DNA of 64,000 nucleotides from Nocardia sp. MH4 (GCF_019266065.1 NZ_LPNR01000107.1:1-64000), one strand, 5' to 3'. Numbered from the stretch's first letter, positions 16,047 to 31,000 are shown. A program made the numbers and translations. The notes: a model not told the origin generated them from the sequence alone.

Positions 16047-19000
16047 GTGACCCGGACGTCTCGGGTGTCCGCCCGTGCCGCGCAGCGCGGGAAGTCGCTG
16101 CCGCAACTGGTGTCGGTGGCGGTGGAGTCGAATCCGGGCGGCATCGCGCTGTCCTGGTCCGACGGTGTGTCCGCGCCCGTGCGATTGACCTATGCCGAAC
16201 TCGACGAGCGCGCCAACCGGCTGGCCCGGTTGCTGATCGCGCGGGGCGTCGGCCCCGAGGACATCGTCGCCATCGGCATCCCGCGTTCGGCCGAGTCGGT
16301 GCTCGCGCTGTGGGCGGTCACCAAGACCGGTGCCGCGTTCCTGCCCGTCGACCCGAACTATCCGCCCGCCCGGCTCACCCACATGCTCGGTGACGCGGGC
16401 GCGGTCCTCGGTGTCGCGGTCGGCGCGGCGATGGATCGGCTGCCCGACACCATCGAGTGGCTGTGCCTCGACGACGAGGCCGTGCGCCGGGCGACCGAGG
16501 AGCAGTCCAGCGACCCGGTGACCCGCGACGACCGGGTCCGCCCGCTGCGCCTGCACCACCCCGCCTACGTCGTCTACACCTCCGGCTCCACGGGTCTGCC
16601 CCGTGGCGTGGTGGTGACCCACACCGGCCTGGCCAACGTCCACGAGTACCAGCGCGAGCACTACCGGCTCGGCCCCGATTCGCGGGTGCTGCAGCTCGCG
16701 TCGCCGTCCTTCGACGCCTCGGTGTTCGAGGTGCTGATGGCGCTGACCGGTGCTTCGACCCTGGTCGTCGTCCCGCCGACCGTCTACGGCGGCGACGATC
16801 TGGCGCAGCTGCTGCGTCGGGAGCGGGTCACCCATGCGTTCATCACCCCCACCGCCCTGGCCTCGGTGGACCCGCAGGGTCTCGACGACTTCCGGGTCAT
16901 CGTGGCGGGCGGCGAGGCCTGTCCACCGGAACTGGTGCGGCGCTGGGTACTGCCGCTGGCCGGCGGTGGCGAGCGCGAGATGTACAACGGTTACGGCCCG
17001 ACCGAGGCCACCATGGGCACCAACTTCAGCGCGCCGATGGTGCCGGGGCAGGTCGTCACCATCGGTCCGCCGATCCGCAACGTCACCGAGTACGTGCTCG
17101 ACGAGCGGCTGGTACGGGTGCCCGACGGCATCATCGGCGAGCTCTACATCGCGGGCAACGCGCTGGCCCGGGCCTACCACCGCCGCCCGGCGCTGACCGC
17201 GGCTCGGTTCGTCACCGATCCGTTCGACCCGGCGGGCGGGCGCATGTACCGCACCGGCGATCTCGTGCGCAGGCGCGCCGACGGTTCGGTCGAGTTCGTG
17301 GGACGCAACGACTTCCAGGTGAAGGTGCGCGGCTTCCGGATCGAGCTCGGCGAGATCGACGCCGTGCTCACCGAACCCGACAGCGTCGACTTCGCGGTCA
17401 CCGTCGGCCACGAACTCGACAACGGCACCACCATTCTCGCCGCCTACGTGCACGCGGCGCCGGGCGCGCGGATCGACCTGGACGAGCTGCTCGCGCACGC
17501 CAAGGCCGGACTGCCCGCGCACATGGTGCCGACCGCGCTGACCGTGCTCGACACCATCCCGCTGACCCCGGTCGGCAAGCTCGACCGCGCCGCGCTGCCC
17601 GCCCCGACGCTGCGCGCGCAGGAGTTCCGCGCGCCCTCGGGCGCGGTGGAGAAGCTGATCGCGCACATCTTCACCGAGCTGCTGCGCCCGGAGAACCCGA
17701 TCGGCGCCGACGACGACTTCTTCGCCCTCGGCGGCAACTCGCTGCTGGCCACCCAGGCCGCGGCCCGGATCGGCGCCGAACTGTCGGCGCGGGTACCCGC
17801 CGGGCACGTCTTCGAGCGGCCCACGGTCGCCGGCCTGGCCGAGCTACTCGAGCCGCTCCAGGGCGGGGGCGGCCCGGTGGCCCCGACGCGCCGGGAGCGG
17901 CCTGACCTGATCCCGCTCTCACCCGCGCAGCAGCGGATGTGGTTCCTCAACCAATTCGACCCGGCCTCCCTCGCCGAGACCATCCCGTTCGCACTGCGGC
18001 TGACCGGCCCGTTCGACCCGCGCGCCCTGCACTCCGCGCTGACCGACTTGGTGCAGCGGCACGAATCGCTGCGCACCTACTATCCGGCGGTCGACGGCGT
18101 CGGCCACCAGGTGGTGCTGCCGATGGCCGAGGCCGTGCCCGATGTGCTCGTCGACGAGCTCACCGAGGACGAACTGCCGCTGTGGCTGGGCGAATTCGCC
18201 ACCACCGGCTTCGACGTCGCCCAGGGCGTCCCGCTGCGGGTGGCGCTGGCCGAACTCGGTCCGCGCGAGCATGTGCTCGCGGTGGCGCTGCACCACATCA
18301 CCGCCGACGGAGCGTCGGTCGCGCCGCTGCTGCGCGATCTGCTCGGGGCCTACCTCGCGCGGCGCAACCGCTCGCGTCCGAGCTGGCAGCCGCTGCCGGT
18401 GCAGTACGCCGACTACACCCTGTGGCACCGCGAACTGCTCGGCGCCGAGGACGATCCCGATTCGGTCGCCGCCGCCCAGATCGCCTTCTGGCGCGACACC
18501 CTGGCGGGGCTGCCCGACCGGCTCGACCTGCCCACCGATCGTCCGCGCCCGCCGGTGTTCACCGGCCGTGGCGCCGAGTTCGGCTTCCAGATCCCGGCCG
18601 AGGTGCACACCGCCGTCGCCGCGCTGGCCCAGCGCAGCGGGGCCTCGGAGTTCATGGTCGTGCACGCCGCCTTCGCGGTGCTGCTGAGCAGGCTCGCGCA
18701 CACCGACGACATCGCCATCGGCACCCCGGTGGCCGGCCGCGGCGCCCGCGAACTCGACGACCTGATCGGCATGTTCGTCAACACCCTGGTGCTGCGCTCG
18801 CGCATCGACGAGCACGCGAGCTTCGCCGATCTGCTGCGCGAGACCAAGCGCGCCGACATCGCCGCCTTCGCCCAGGCCGACCTACCGTTCGAGCGCCTGG
18901 TCGAGCTGCTCGACCCGGTCCGCTCGCAGGCGCATCACCCGCTGTTCCAGGTCGCGCTGTTCTTCCAGAACCTGGATCTGCCGAACCTGCGGCTGCCCGG

Positions 19001-22000
19001 CCTGGATGCGACGCCGGTCGAATTCGGCGGCGCTGTGGCCCGTTTCGACCTCCAGCTGACCATCGTGCCGGGCACCGACCCGGCCGAGCCGATGGCCGCG
19101 TCGTTCAACTACGCCACCGACCTGTTCGACGCCGACTCGATCGAGACGATGGCGGCGCGCTTCACCCACCTGCTCGCGGCGGTCGCCGCCGACGCCTCGG
19201 TGAGGATCGCCGAGATCGACCTGCTCACCGCCGCCGAGCGCGAACTGACGCTCACCGCGTGGAACGGCACCAGCCATCCGGTGACGCCCGAGCTGATGCT
19301 CGACGCGTATCGCCGTGCGGTGCAGGCGCATCCGGACGCCACCGCGCTCGTCTACGAGGGCACCGAGCTGACCTACCGGCAGTTCGACGAGCGGGTCAAC
19401 GCGCTCGCCCGGCTGCTGATCCAGGCCGGGGTCGGCCCGGAAGGCCTTGTCGGCCTGGCGATCCGGCGTTCCCCGGAACTCGTCGTCGCCATGTACGCGG
19501 TGCTCACCGCCGGCGGCGCCTACGTGCCGCTGGACCCGGACCATCCGGCCGAGCGCATCGCCTACATCCTCGACACCGCGCGCCCGGCCGCCGTGCTGAG
19601 CGCCGAGGCGATGCCGGTCCCGGAGGGCACCGAACTGCTCCGGCTCGACGAACTCGATACGCGGGGCGTACCGGTCGATCCGGTGCGCCCGGCCGAACTG
19701 CGCGCGCCGCTGCGCGCCGACCACCCGGCCTACGTCATCTTCACCTCCGGTTCCACCGGAAAGCCCAAGGGCGTGGCGATCTCGCACGCCGCCATCCACA
19801 ACCAGCTGGTGTGGATGCTCGCGAAATACCCACTGGCCCTGGGCGATGTCTATCTACAGAAGACCGCGACCACCTTCGACGTGTCGCTGTGGGGCTACTT
19901 CATGCCGCTGCGGGTCGGCGCGACGCTGGTGCTCGCCACCCCGGACGGCCACCGCGATCCGGCCTATCTGATCGACCTGATCGCCCGGCACCACGTCACC
20001 GTCACCGACTTCGTCCCGTCGATGCTCACCGTCTTCGCCGCGCAGGCGGCATCCGACGGCGGGCCCGCCGTCGGCGGCTCGGCACCCGCCGCGCTGGCGT
20101 CGCTGCGCGAGGTGTTCGTCATCGGTGAGGCGCTGCCGCCGGAGACGGTCGACGCGATGGCCGAGGTCAGCTCGGCCCGCCTGCACAACCTCTACGGCCC
20201 CACCGAGGCCGCGGTCTCGGTGACCTACTGGCCCGCCCGCCCGGGCGAGCGGACGGTGCCGATCGGCCTGCCGCAGTGGAACACCCGTGTCTACGTGCTG
20301 GATTCGCGGCTGCGACCGGTGCCACCCGGGATCGCGGGTGAGCTCTATCTGGCTGGCGATCAGCTCGCGCGCGGCTACGTCGCCCGGCCGGGCCTGACCG
20401 CCGACCGCTTCGTCGCCGACCCGTTCGACGCGGGCAAGCGCATGTACCGTACCGGCGACCTCGTGGTGTGGCGCCGCCCCACCACGACCGCGCCGCATCG
20501 GCTGGATTACCTGGGCCGCATCGACTTCCAGGTGAAGTTCCGTGGTCAGCGCATCGAACTCGGTGAGATCGAGACCGCGCTGCTCGCGCACGAAACCGTC
20601 AGCCAGGCGGTGGCGCTGGTCGCGCCCACCGAGCTCGGCGACCAGCTCGTCGCCTATGTCGTGCCCGCGCCCGGCCAGGCGGCCGATCCCGACCGGCTGC
20701 GGACCGTCGCCTCGAAGACCCTGCCCACGTACATGGTTCCCGCGTCGGTCACCGTGCTCGACGCGCTGCCGCTCAATGCCAGCGGCAAACTCGACCGCAA
20801 AGCGCTGCCCGCCCCGCACTTCTCGGCCCGCGCCTTCCGGGCGCCGAGCACCGAGCAGGAGCAGCTCGTGGCCGGACTGTTCGGGGAAGTGCTCGGCCGC
20901 ACCGACATCGGTGCCGACGACGACTTCTTCGCCCTCGGCGGTAATTCGCTCATCGCCACCCGGCTGGTCGCCCGCCTCGGCGCGGCCACCGGGGACCGGG
21001 TCGCCGTGCGCGCCCTGTTCGAGGCTCCGACCGTCGCCGGTCTGGCCGCGACGCTGGGCACCGACACCGCCACCACCGCGACCAGCGGCCTCGGCACCCT
21101 CGCCCGGCCCGACGAGCTACCGCTGTCGCCCGCGCAGCGGCGCATGTGGTTCCTCAACCGGTTCGACCAGGGCACGGCCGGTGAGGGCGCCGCCGCCTAC
21201 AACCTGCCGTTCGCGCTGCGCCTGACCGGCAGCCTCGACGTGACCGCGCTGGGCGCGGCCCTGCGCGATGTGCTGGCCCGGCACGAAGTGCTGCGCACGA
21301 TCTACCCCGACACCGGCGACGGCCCGATCCAGCGGGTGCTGCCGGTCGAGCAGGTCGACCTCGATGTCGCCGTGCGTCGCGTCGACCCGGCCGCGCTGAT
21401 CGACCACGTCGGCGCGCTCGCCGCCACCGCTTTCGACGTGACGGCCGAGGTCCCGCTGCGGGTCCAACTGCTCGACATCACCGGCGACGGCCCCGACGCG
21501 CCGACCGAGTACGTGCTCGCCGTCGTCGTGCACCACATCGCCGCCGACGCGTCCTCGATGGCGCCGCTGGTGCGCGATGTGACCACGGCCTACCTGGCCC
21601 GTACGGCGGGCCACGCCCCCGGCTGGCCCGCGCTGCCGGTGCAGTACGCCGACTACGCGCTATGGCAGCTGGATCGCCTCGGTGCCGAGAACGACGCGGA
21701 ATCCGTCGCCGCCGCCCAGCTCTCGTTCTGGCGCGCGGAGCTGTCCGGGCTGCCGGACCTGATCGAACTGCCCGCCGATCGGCCCCGGCCCGCCGTCGCC
21801 TCGCTCGCGGGCAGCCGGGTGCCGGTGCGGATCGACGCCGACACCCACGCCGGGCTGGCCCGGATCGCCCAAGACAGCGGCGCCACCGTGTTCATGGTGC
21901 TGCACACCGCCTTCGCGGTACTGCTGGCCCGCATGGCGAGCGCCGCCGACGTGGCGGTCGGCACCCCGTTCGCCGGTCGCGGCGAGCGCGAGCTCGACGA

Positions 22001-25000
22001 CCTGATCGGCATGTTCGTCAACACCGTCGTACTGCGCACGCACTACGACGGCGGCGCGTCGTTCACCGAACTGCTCGCCGCCCAGCGCACCCGCGACCTG
22101 GCCGCCTTCGCCGCCGCCGACATCCCGTTCGAGCGGCTCGTCGAGGTGCTCGACCCGCCGCGCTCGACCGCCCGGCATCCGCTGTTCCAGGTGGGTCTGT
22201 CGTTCCAGAACGTCGACCGCGCCGCGCTGGAACTGCCCGGTCTGCGGATCGCGCCGGTGTCGGCGGAACTGGCGGTATCCCAGTTCGATCTGCATCTGAT
22301 CGTCGGTGACGGCTACGCCGCCGACGGCACGCCGACCGGCATCGAGGGCTTCTTCACCTACGCCACCGACCTGTTCGACGCGGAGACGGTGCGGGCCTTC
22401 GCCGACCGGCTCGCCCTGCTGCTCGACGCGATCGTGCGCGAGCCGGGCGTGGTCGTCGGCGATGTCGACCTGCGCACCTCCGCCGAGCGCGCGACCGAGA
22501 TCACCGCGGGCGCCGCGGATCTCGCGATCCCGGGTGGCACGCTGGCCGACCTGCCGTCGCTGGCCCGGCCCGAAACCGTCGCGCTGGTCGCCGATCTGCC
22601 CGAGGGCAGACTGGAGCTGACCTACGCCGAGTTCGAGGCCAGAGTCAATCGCCTCGCCCGGCACCTGATCTCGCTGGGCGTCGGACCCGAGTCGCTGGTG
22701 GCGCTCGCGCTGCCACGCTCGATCGATCTGGTCGTGGCCATGTTCGCGGTGGCCCGCTCCGGTGGCGCCTATGTGCCGATCGATCCCGACCAGCCCGCCG
22801 ACCGCACCGATTACATCCTCGGCACCGCGGCGCCGATCTGTGTGCTCAGCAACGGTTTCCGGACCGACGCTGCGCCGGTTGTGCGGGTCGACCATCCGGT
22901 GATCGCGTCGGCCGATCCGTCGCCGATCACCGACACCGACCGGCGCGCGCCGCTGCGCCCGGAGAACACGGCCTACGTCATCTTCACCTCCGGCTCCACC
23001 GGGCGGCCCAAGGGCGTCGCGGTGCCGCACGCCGCCGTGGTCAACCAGTTGCAGTGGCTGCGAGGCGAATTCGGCACCGACGCCCACGATGTGTTCCTGC
23101 TGAAGACGCCCGCCACCTTCGACCTGTCGGTGTGGGAGTTCTGGTCCGCCGCGGTGTGCGGCGGCAAGCTGGTGATCGCCGCGCCCGACGGGCATCGCGA
23201 TCCCGCCTACCTGGACGCGCTCATCACCGACGCCGGGGTGACCACGCTGACGGCGGTGCCCTCGCTGCTCGACGCGCTGGCCGGATACTGGGAGGCGCGG
23301 CCGCAGCCGCTCACCCGCGTCCTCGCCATCGGTGAGGCGCTGCCCGCACCGCTGGCCCAGCGCCTGCTGACCGCGCTGCCCGACACCAGGCTCGACAACC
23401 TGTACGGCCCCACCGAGGCCGCGGTGTCGATCACCGATCACCGGGTGACCTCGGCCGATGTGGTGAGTGTGCCGATCGGCACCCCCGAGTGGAACTCCCG
23501 GGTCTACGTCCTCGACGAGCGCCTGCGCCCCGTCGCGCCGGGCGTCCGGGGTGAGCTCTACCTGGCGGGCGCGCAGCTGGCCCGCGGGTATCTGCGCAAG
23601 GCCGCGCTGAGCGCCGAACGTTTCGTCGCCGACCCGTTCGAGGCGGGCGCCCGGATGTACCGCACCGGCGACCTCGTCGCCCGCGATCGCACCGGTGCGC
23701 TGAACTACCTGGGCCGCACGGACTTCCAGGTGAAGATCCGTGGCTTCCGGGTCGAGCCCGGCGAGGTCGAGGCCGTGCTGCTCGGACTGCCGGGGATCAG
23801 CCAGGCCGCGGTGCTGGCCCGGACCGATCCGCACTTCGGTGACCGGTTGGTCGCCTATGTGGTCGGCACGGATATCGAGGCGGCACAGCTGAAGTCGGCC
23901 CTGCGCGACAAGCTGCCCGCGTACCTGGTGCCGGAGGCGTTTGTCGTGCTCGACTCGCTGCCGCGCACGGTCAACGGCAAGCTGGACCGGGCGGCGCTGC
24001 CCGCGCCGGTGTTCGAGGCCGCCGCCTTCCGCGCGCCCGCGACGCCCACCGAACAGCTGGTCGCCGGCGTGTACGCCGAGATCCTCGGGGTCGACGCGGT
24101 CGGCGCCGACGACGACTTCTTCGCCCTCGGCGGCAACTCGCTGCTCGCCACCAGGGCCGCCGCCCGGATCAGCGCAGCGCTCGACCGCGCGGTCGGGGTT
24201 CGCCTACTGTTCGAGGCGCCGACCGTCACCGACCTCGCGCTGCGGGTTCACCGCTCCGACGAGCTCGCGGCGCTGCCGCTGGTGGCCGGACCGCGACCGG
24301 ACCGGCTACCGCTGTCGCTGGCCCAGCAGCGGATGTGGCTGCTCAACCGGCTCGATCCCGATGCCACCGTCTACAACATCCCCGCCGCCATCCGCCTGAC
24401 CGGCGCGCTCGACCTCGCGGCGCTGGCCGTGGCCGTGGGCGACCTGTTCGCCCGGCACGAGGTGCTGCGGACCCGCTACCCCGAGCACGGCGACGGCCCG
24501 GTCCAGGAAGTCCTCGCGCCCGGCGCGGTGCGGGTCGACTTGACGCCCATGCTGGTCACCGCCGACGACCTCGCCGACGAGGTGCGCCGGACCGTGGCCG
24601 AGGGCTTCGACGTCACCGCCGCGCCGCCGGTGCGGCTGCGACTGCTGCGTCTGGGCGCCGATGATCACGTGCTGGTGTTCGTCGCCCACCACATCGCCGC
24701 CGACGGATTCTCCATGGGCCCGCTCACCCGCGATCTCGTGCTGGCCTACACCGCGCGCACCGAGGGCGCCGCGCCCGCCTGGTCGCCGCTGCCGTTGCAG
24801 TACGCGGATTACGCGGTGTGGCAACGAGAATCGCTCGGCGACGAAGCCGACCCCGCCTCCACTGCCGCCGCGCAGCTGACCTACTGGACCGATGAACTGG
24901 CCGGGCTGCCCGAGGAGATCGCGCTGCCCGCCGACCGGCCGCGGCCGTCGGTGCAGTCCTTCGCCGGTGCCCTGAGCACCGTCGAGATCGACGCGCGGTT

Positions 25001-28000
25001 GCACGCCGGGTTGGCCGGGCTGGCCCGGGCCGAGGGCGTCACGGTGTTCATGGTGGTGCAGGCCGCTCTCGCGGTGCTGCTGGCCCGCACCAGCGGTACC
25101 GACGACGTCGCCATCGGCACCCCGATCGCCGGTCGCGGCGCCCGCGAACTCGACGATCTCGTCGGCATGTTCGTCAACACCCTGGTGCTGCGCAGCCGGG
25201 TCACCGAAGCCGAACCGTTCACTGCGCTGCTGCGGCAGACCCGCGACACCGACCTGCGGGCCTTCGCGCACGCCGACATCCCGTTCGAGCGGGTCGTCGA
25301 GGCGGTGCAGCCGGTCCGGTCGGCGGGCAGGCATCCGCTGTTCCAGGTGGCGCTGTCGTTCGAGAACCTCGCCCCGGTCGCGTTCGAGCTGCCCGGCATC
25401 ACGGTCGGCGCGCTCGACGCCCGCACCGCCGAGGCCAAGTTCGACCTGCTGCTCACGCTGCGCGAACTGCCCGACCACGGCGGCATGCACGCCGAATTCA
25501 CCTACGCCACCGATCTGTTCGACGAGTCGACGATCCAGGCGTTCGGCGCCCGGTTCGCCCGGCTGCTCGCCGAGCTCGTCGCCGATCCCGAGGTGGCGGT
25601 CGGTGACGTCGCACTGCTCGACGAGGCCGAGTTCATCGCGCAGACCACCTTCACCGGCCCGCCCGCCGAGCCGGCCCGCACGCTGTCGCAGCTGATGGAC
25701 GCCGCCGTGCTGGCCAACCCGTCGGGCGTGGCCGTGCGCGGCGACGGTCGCGGCTTCACCTACGCCGACCTCGACGCAGCGGCCAATCAGCTCGCCCGTG
25801 GTCTCATCGCCCGGGGGGCCGGGCCGGAAGTCGCTGTGGCCGTGGCGATCCGGCGTTCGGTCGAATCGGTGCTCGCGGTCTGGGCGATCGCGCGCACCGG
25901 CGCGATGATCGTGCCGATCGACCCCGGCTACCCGGCCGAGCGGATCACCCACATGGCCGCCGATTCCGGCGCGGTCTTCGGTGTCACCCTGGCCGCCGAG
26001 CTGACCGGGCTGCCCACCCTGCCCGGCGACGCGGGCTGGGTCGCGCTCGACGACCGTGAATTCACCGCCGAGGTCGCCGGATACGCCTCGGTGGCCCTGC
26101 GCGAGATCGAGCTGCGGGCTCAGCCCAGCACGGGCAACGGCGCGTACATGATCTACACCTCGGGCTCGACGGGGCTGCCCAAGGGCGTCGTCGTGACCCA
26201 CGCGGGCCTTGCCAACTTCTGTGCCGAGCAGCAGCAGCGCTACCAGCTCGATTCCGGCTCGCGCGCACTGGCTTTCGCCTCGCCGTCGTTCGACGCCTCG
26301 ATGCTGGAACTGCTGCTCGCCCTCGGCGGCGCGGGCACGCTGGTGGTGGCGCCCGCCGGATCCGTCGGCGGCACCGAGCTGGCCGAGCTGATCCGCACCG
26401 AGGGCGTCACCCACACCTTCCTCACCCCCACGGTCCTGGCGACCCTGGACCCGGCAGGCGTGCCGGGGCTGCGGCACCTGGTCGTCGGCGGCGAGCAGGT
26501 GCCCGCCGAGCTGGTCGCGCGCTGGAACACGCTGGCGCAGCGCAAGTTCCACAACGGCTACGGGCCCACCGAGACCACCATCATGGCCGCCATCAGCGAT
26601 CCGCTGACCCCCGGCGACGACACCCACATGGGCGGTCCGATCCGGGGCACCACCGCGCTGGTCCTCGACGGCAGGCTGCGTCCGGTGCCCGAGGGAGTCA
26701 CCGGTGAGCTGTACCTGGGCGGCATCCAGCTCGCCCGCGGCTACCATCGGCGCGTCGGTCTGACCGCGGCACGTTTCGTCGCCGATCCGTACGGGGCGCC
26801 GGGCACCCGGCTCTACCGCACCGGCGACCTCGTGCGCCGCCGGGGCGACGTGCTGGAGTTCGTTGGCCGCAACGACTTCCAGGTGAAGATCCGCGGCCTG
26901 CGGATCGAGCTCGGCGAGATCGACGCGGTGCTGGCCGCCGCGCCCGGCGTCTCCTGGGTGACGACCATGGGCCGCGACAACGGCGCCGGGGCCACCATGC
27001 TGGTGTCCTACGTGCTGGCCGAACCGGGGGAGCGGCTCGATCCGGCCGAACTCACCGCGCTGGCAGGCCGGGTACTGCCCGACTACATGGTGCCCGCCGC
27101 GATCGTCGTCCTCGACGAGCTGCCGCTCACGCCGGTCGGCAAGCTGGACCGGCGCGCGCTGCCCGATCCGGTCACCGTGCGCCGGGACCACCGGCCGCCG
27201 CGCACCGCGGCCGAACGGGCGCTGGCGCGGGTGATCGGCGAGGTCCTCGGACACGACCGGGTCGGCCTCGACGACGACTTCTTCGCCCTCGGCGGCGACA
27301 GCATCACCGCCATCCAGGTGGTCTCACGGGCCGCCGCGGCCGGGGTGGTGCTGCGTCCCCGCGACCTGTTCGACGCGCGGACCGTCGGCGCGCTCGCCGG
27401 GCGCGCCGAGGTCACCCTCGACGCGGGCTCGCGCCCCGCCGCCCTGCCGCTGACCGCCACCGCGGCCCAGCTGATGGAGGCGGGCGACACCGCGGTCGAA
27501 CCGCGCGCCGTGCTGCTCGACGTGCCCGTCGACTGCTCCGACGACGCGGTCGCCGAGGTCGTCCACGCCGTGATGAACCAGCATCCGATGCTGTGGGCGG
27601 TGCTCGACCGCAGCGGCAGCGAACCGGTGCTGGTGATCCCGTCGCAGGACGAGCGCACCGGCGACGCCTTCCGCAGGCTCGACGCCACCGACGGCGAGTC
27701 CTCGCTACCGGTCGACGACATCGTCGCCGCGGCCGCCGCCGCGCTCGACCCGGACGAGGGCCGCAATATCCACTTCGTGCTCACCGGTGACGGCGAACAC
27801 AACTCCACCCTGGTCGTGGTCGCGAACAGTCTCGTCCTCGACGAGCCGTCCTGGCGCTCGGTCGTCGACCAGCTGACCACGGCGTGGAGCCGCGGCCGCC
27901 ACGCCGCGCCCGCCGCGCCCGACGCAGGCCTCGGCGACCTGGTGCGCAGGCTCGCCGAATACCCGTCCTCGGCCCGCGCCCGCGCCGAACGCGAGTACTG

Positions 28001-31000
28001 GCATCGCGCGATCCGGTCCCGGGCAGGCGAAACCGCCGATCTGCGCCAGCGCAACCGGGTCTCGCTGAGCATCACCGGCGAGGGCACCGCCGCCGTCACC
28101 ACCGTCGCCGACGCCTACCGCGCGACCGTGGATGAGGTGTTGCTCACCGCCGCCGCGCTCGCGCTGCACACCGCCGCCGACACCGCCGTCGCGCGGGTCA
28201 TCGGCAGCGTGGTCCGCCTGCGCGCCGACCAGCGCGTGCTCGGCAGGCCCGACGCCGAGAGCGTGGTGGGTGGTTTCACCACCGACTACCCGCTGGTGTT
28301 GCGCCTGGACGGGGTCGACATCGCCGATGCGCTGGTGGGCGGGCCCGCCGCCGGAGCCGCGCTGGCCCAGATCAAGGAACTGCGCCGCAGCGTGCCCGCG
28401 CACGGTGCGGGTTTCGGCCTGCTGCGCTACCTCGACGTCGAGACCGCCGACAGCGTGCGCTCGCTCGACCGCGGCCGGTTCGCGGTGCGCTTCCGGGACC
28501 TGCGCCCGGCCCGGGTGCACACCGACCTCGCCGCCGACGATCTGGCGCTGGTGCTCACCGTCGACGCCACCGACGACGGCATGGTCGCTCGCTTCGACTA
28601 CGCCGGCGCGCTGCTCACCGCCGACGCGGTCAAGACCTTCGCCGAGCACTGGATCCGCGCGCTCGGCGGCCTCGCCGAGCACGGATTACGGCCCGGCGCC
28701 GGCGGATTCACGCCGTCGGACTTCCCGCTGGTGCGCCTGGGCCAGACCGAACTCGGCCGGCTGGTGCGGCGCTACCCGCTGCTCAGCGATATCTGGCCGG
28801 TGACCCCGCTCCAGTCGGGCATGCTGTTCCACGCGCTGCTCGCGGAGAACTCGGTCGACCCCTACATCACCCAGTTCGTGCTCGACCTGGACCCGGCCGT
28901 GGACGACGAGCGGCTGCACCAGGCCGCCCAGACCGTGCTCGACCGCCACGACAACCTGCGCGTCGCCTTCGCCACCGACGCCGCGGGCACCCCGCTGCAG
29001 GTGGTGCTCGACGACATCGACGTGCCGTGGCAGGTCATCGACACCGTGCCCCACGGCGTCGACCCCGAGGGCACTGCGTGGTCACGCTCCGCTACCGCCG
29101 CCGGGCCCGCCGGTCTCGACGCGGCGGCCGCCGCCTATCAGCGGATCAAGGCCGCCGACCTGAGTGCCCACTTCGACATGGCGGTCGCGCCGCTGCTGCG
29201 CTTCACGCTGGTGCGCACCCCCGAGGGCGCGCACCTGCTGGTCACCAGCCACCACATCCTGATCGACGGCTGGTCGACGCCGCTGCTGCTGCAGGAACTG
29301 CTCACCGCCTACGCGGTCGGTGGGCGGTCCCGCCGCCTGCCGAAGGTCGCGCCCTATCGCGACTACCTGGCCTGGCTGGCCGAACAGGATCTCGACGCCG
29401 CGCGCCAGGCCTGGCGCACCGCGCTGACCGGCCTGGCCGAGCCGACGCCGCTGGCGCCGGTCGACCAGGGCCGCGAGATCGCCACCGGGACCGGCGAAAC
29501 CGGCTTCGAGCTGTCGCCGGCCGACACCGTCGCGCTGAGCACCCTCGCCGCCGGGCTCGGCGTCACGGTGAACACCGTGGTCCAAGCCGCGTGGGGCTTG
29601 CTCATCGCGCGCCTGGTCGACCGCGACGACGTGGTGTTCGGCGCCACCGTCTCCGGCAGGCCCGCCACCCTCGACGGCGTGGAACGCATGGTCGGCCTGT
29701 TCCTCAACGCCATCCCGGTGCGGGTACGGCTGCGGCCCGGCGACACCGTCGCCGAACTGCTGCGCAGGCTGCAGGACGACCAGGCGGCCCTGCTCGATCA
29801 CCACTACCTCGGCCTCGGCGAGATCCAGGAGATCGCGGGCATCGACGCGCTGTTCGACACGCTGGTCGTGTTCGAGTCGTTCCCGGTCGACCGGGAGGCC
29901 CTGGCGCAGGCCGCGTCCGGCTCCGCCGCGGTCACCGGGATGGACGCCGCCAACGGCACCCACTACCCGCTGACCGTGCAGGTCGTCGCCGACAGTCAGC
30001 TCCGGGTGTCGGTCAAGTACCTGCGCGACGTGTTCGGCGAGGCCACCGCGACCGCACTGGCACAACGACTCTCGATGCTGCTGGCCCGGTTCACCGCCGC
30101 GCCGGAGAGCCGGATCGCCGAGATCGACGTGCTGCTGGCCGAGGAGCGTGCCGTCCTGTCGGCCGCCAACGCCACCGACGCGCCGGAACTGCTCGACGAG
30201 GCGACGCTGCTGTCGCTGTTCGACGCGCAGGTCGCGAAGACGCCGGACGCCGTCGCCTTCGTCGACGGCGAAACCTCGCTCACCTATGCCGAATTCGACG
30301 CGAAGGCGCGGGCGCTCGCCGCCGCGCTGGACGCCCAGGGCGCCGGTCCCGACGCGCTGGTCGCCGTCGCCATGCGCCGTGGCATCGACCTGGTGACCGC
30401 GATCTACGCGGTACTGCGCACCGGCGCCGCCTACGTGCCGGTCGACCCGGATCACCCGGCCGAGCGCACCGACCGGGTGCTGGCCGCGGCCGCTCCGGTC
30501 TGCGTGCTCACCACCACCGAGACCGGATTCGGCACGGCCGCCGAGGTTTCCGTCGTCACCGTCGACACGCTGGCAGCGACGTCGGCGCCGGTGCCGCGCG
30601 CCACGGTGCGGCCGGACAACCTGGCCTACGTCATCCACACCTCCGGCTCCACCGGAACGCCCAAGGGCGTCATGCTCACCCACCGGCAGCTGGTCGCCCA
30701 GTTCCGCTGGGCGCAGCGCGCCTACCCGCACGGCCCCGGCGACGTGGTCCTGCACAAGACGCCGGTCACCTTCGACATCTCGACCTGGGAACTGTTGTGG
30801 CCGTTGCAGACCGGCGCGACCGTGGTGATCGCGGCCCCGGACGGGCACCGCGACCCGGCCTATCTGGCCGGCGTGCTCGCCGAGCATGCCGTCACCACGG
30901 TGCATTTCGTGCCGTCGATGCTCGACGCGTTCCTCGCCGACCGCGCCGACAGCGGCTTCCCGGCCCTGCGCCGGGTGTTCGCCGCCGGTGAGGCGCTGTC

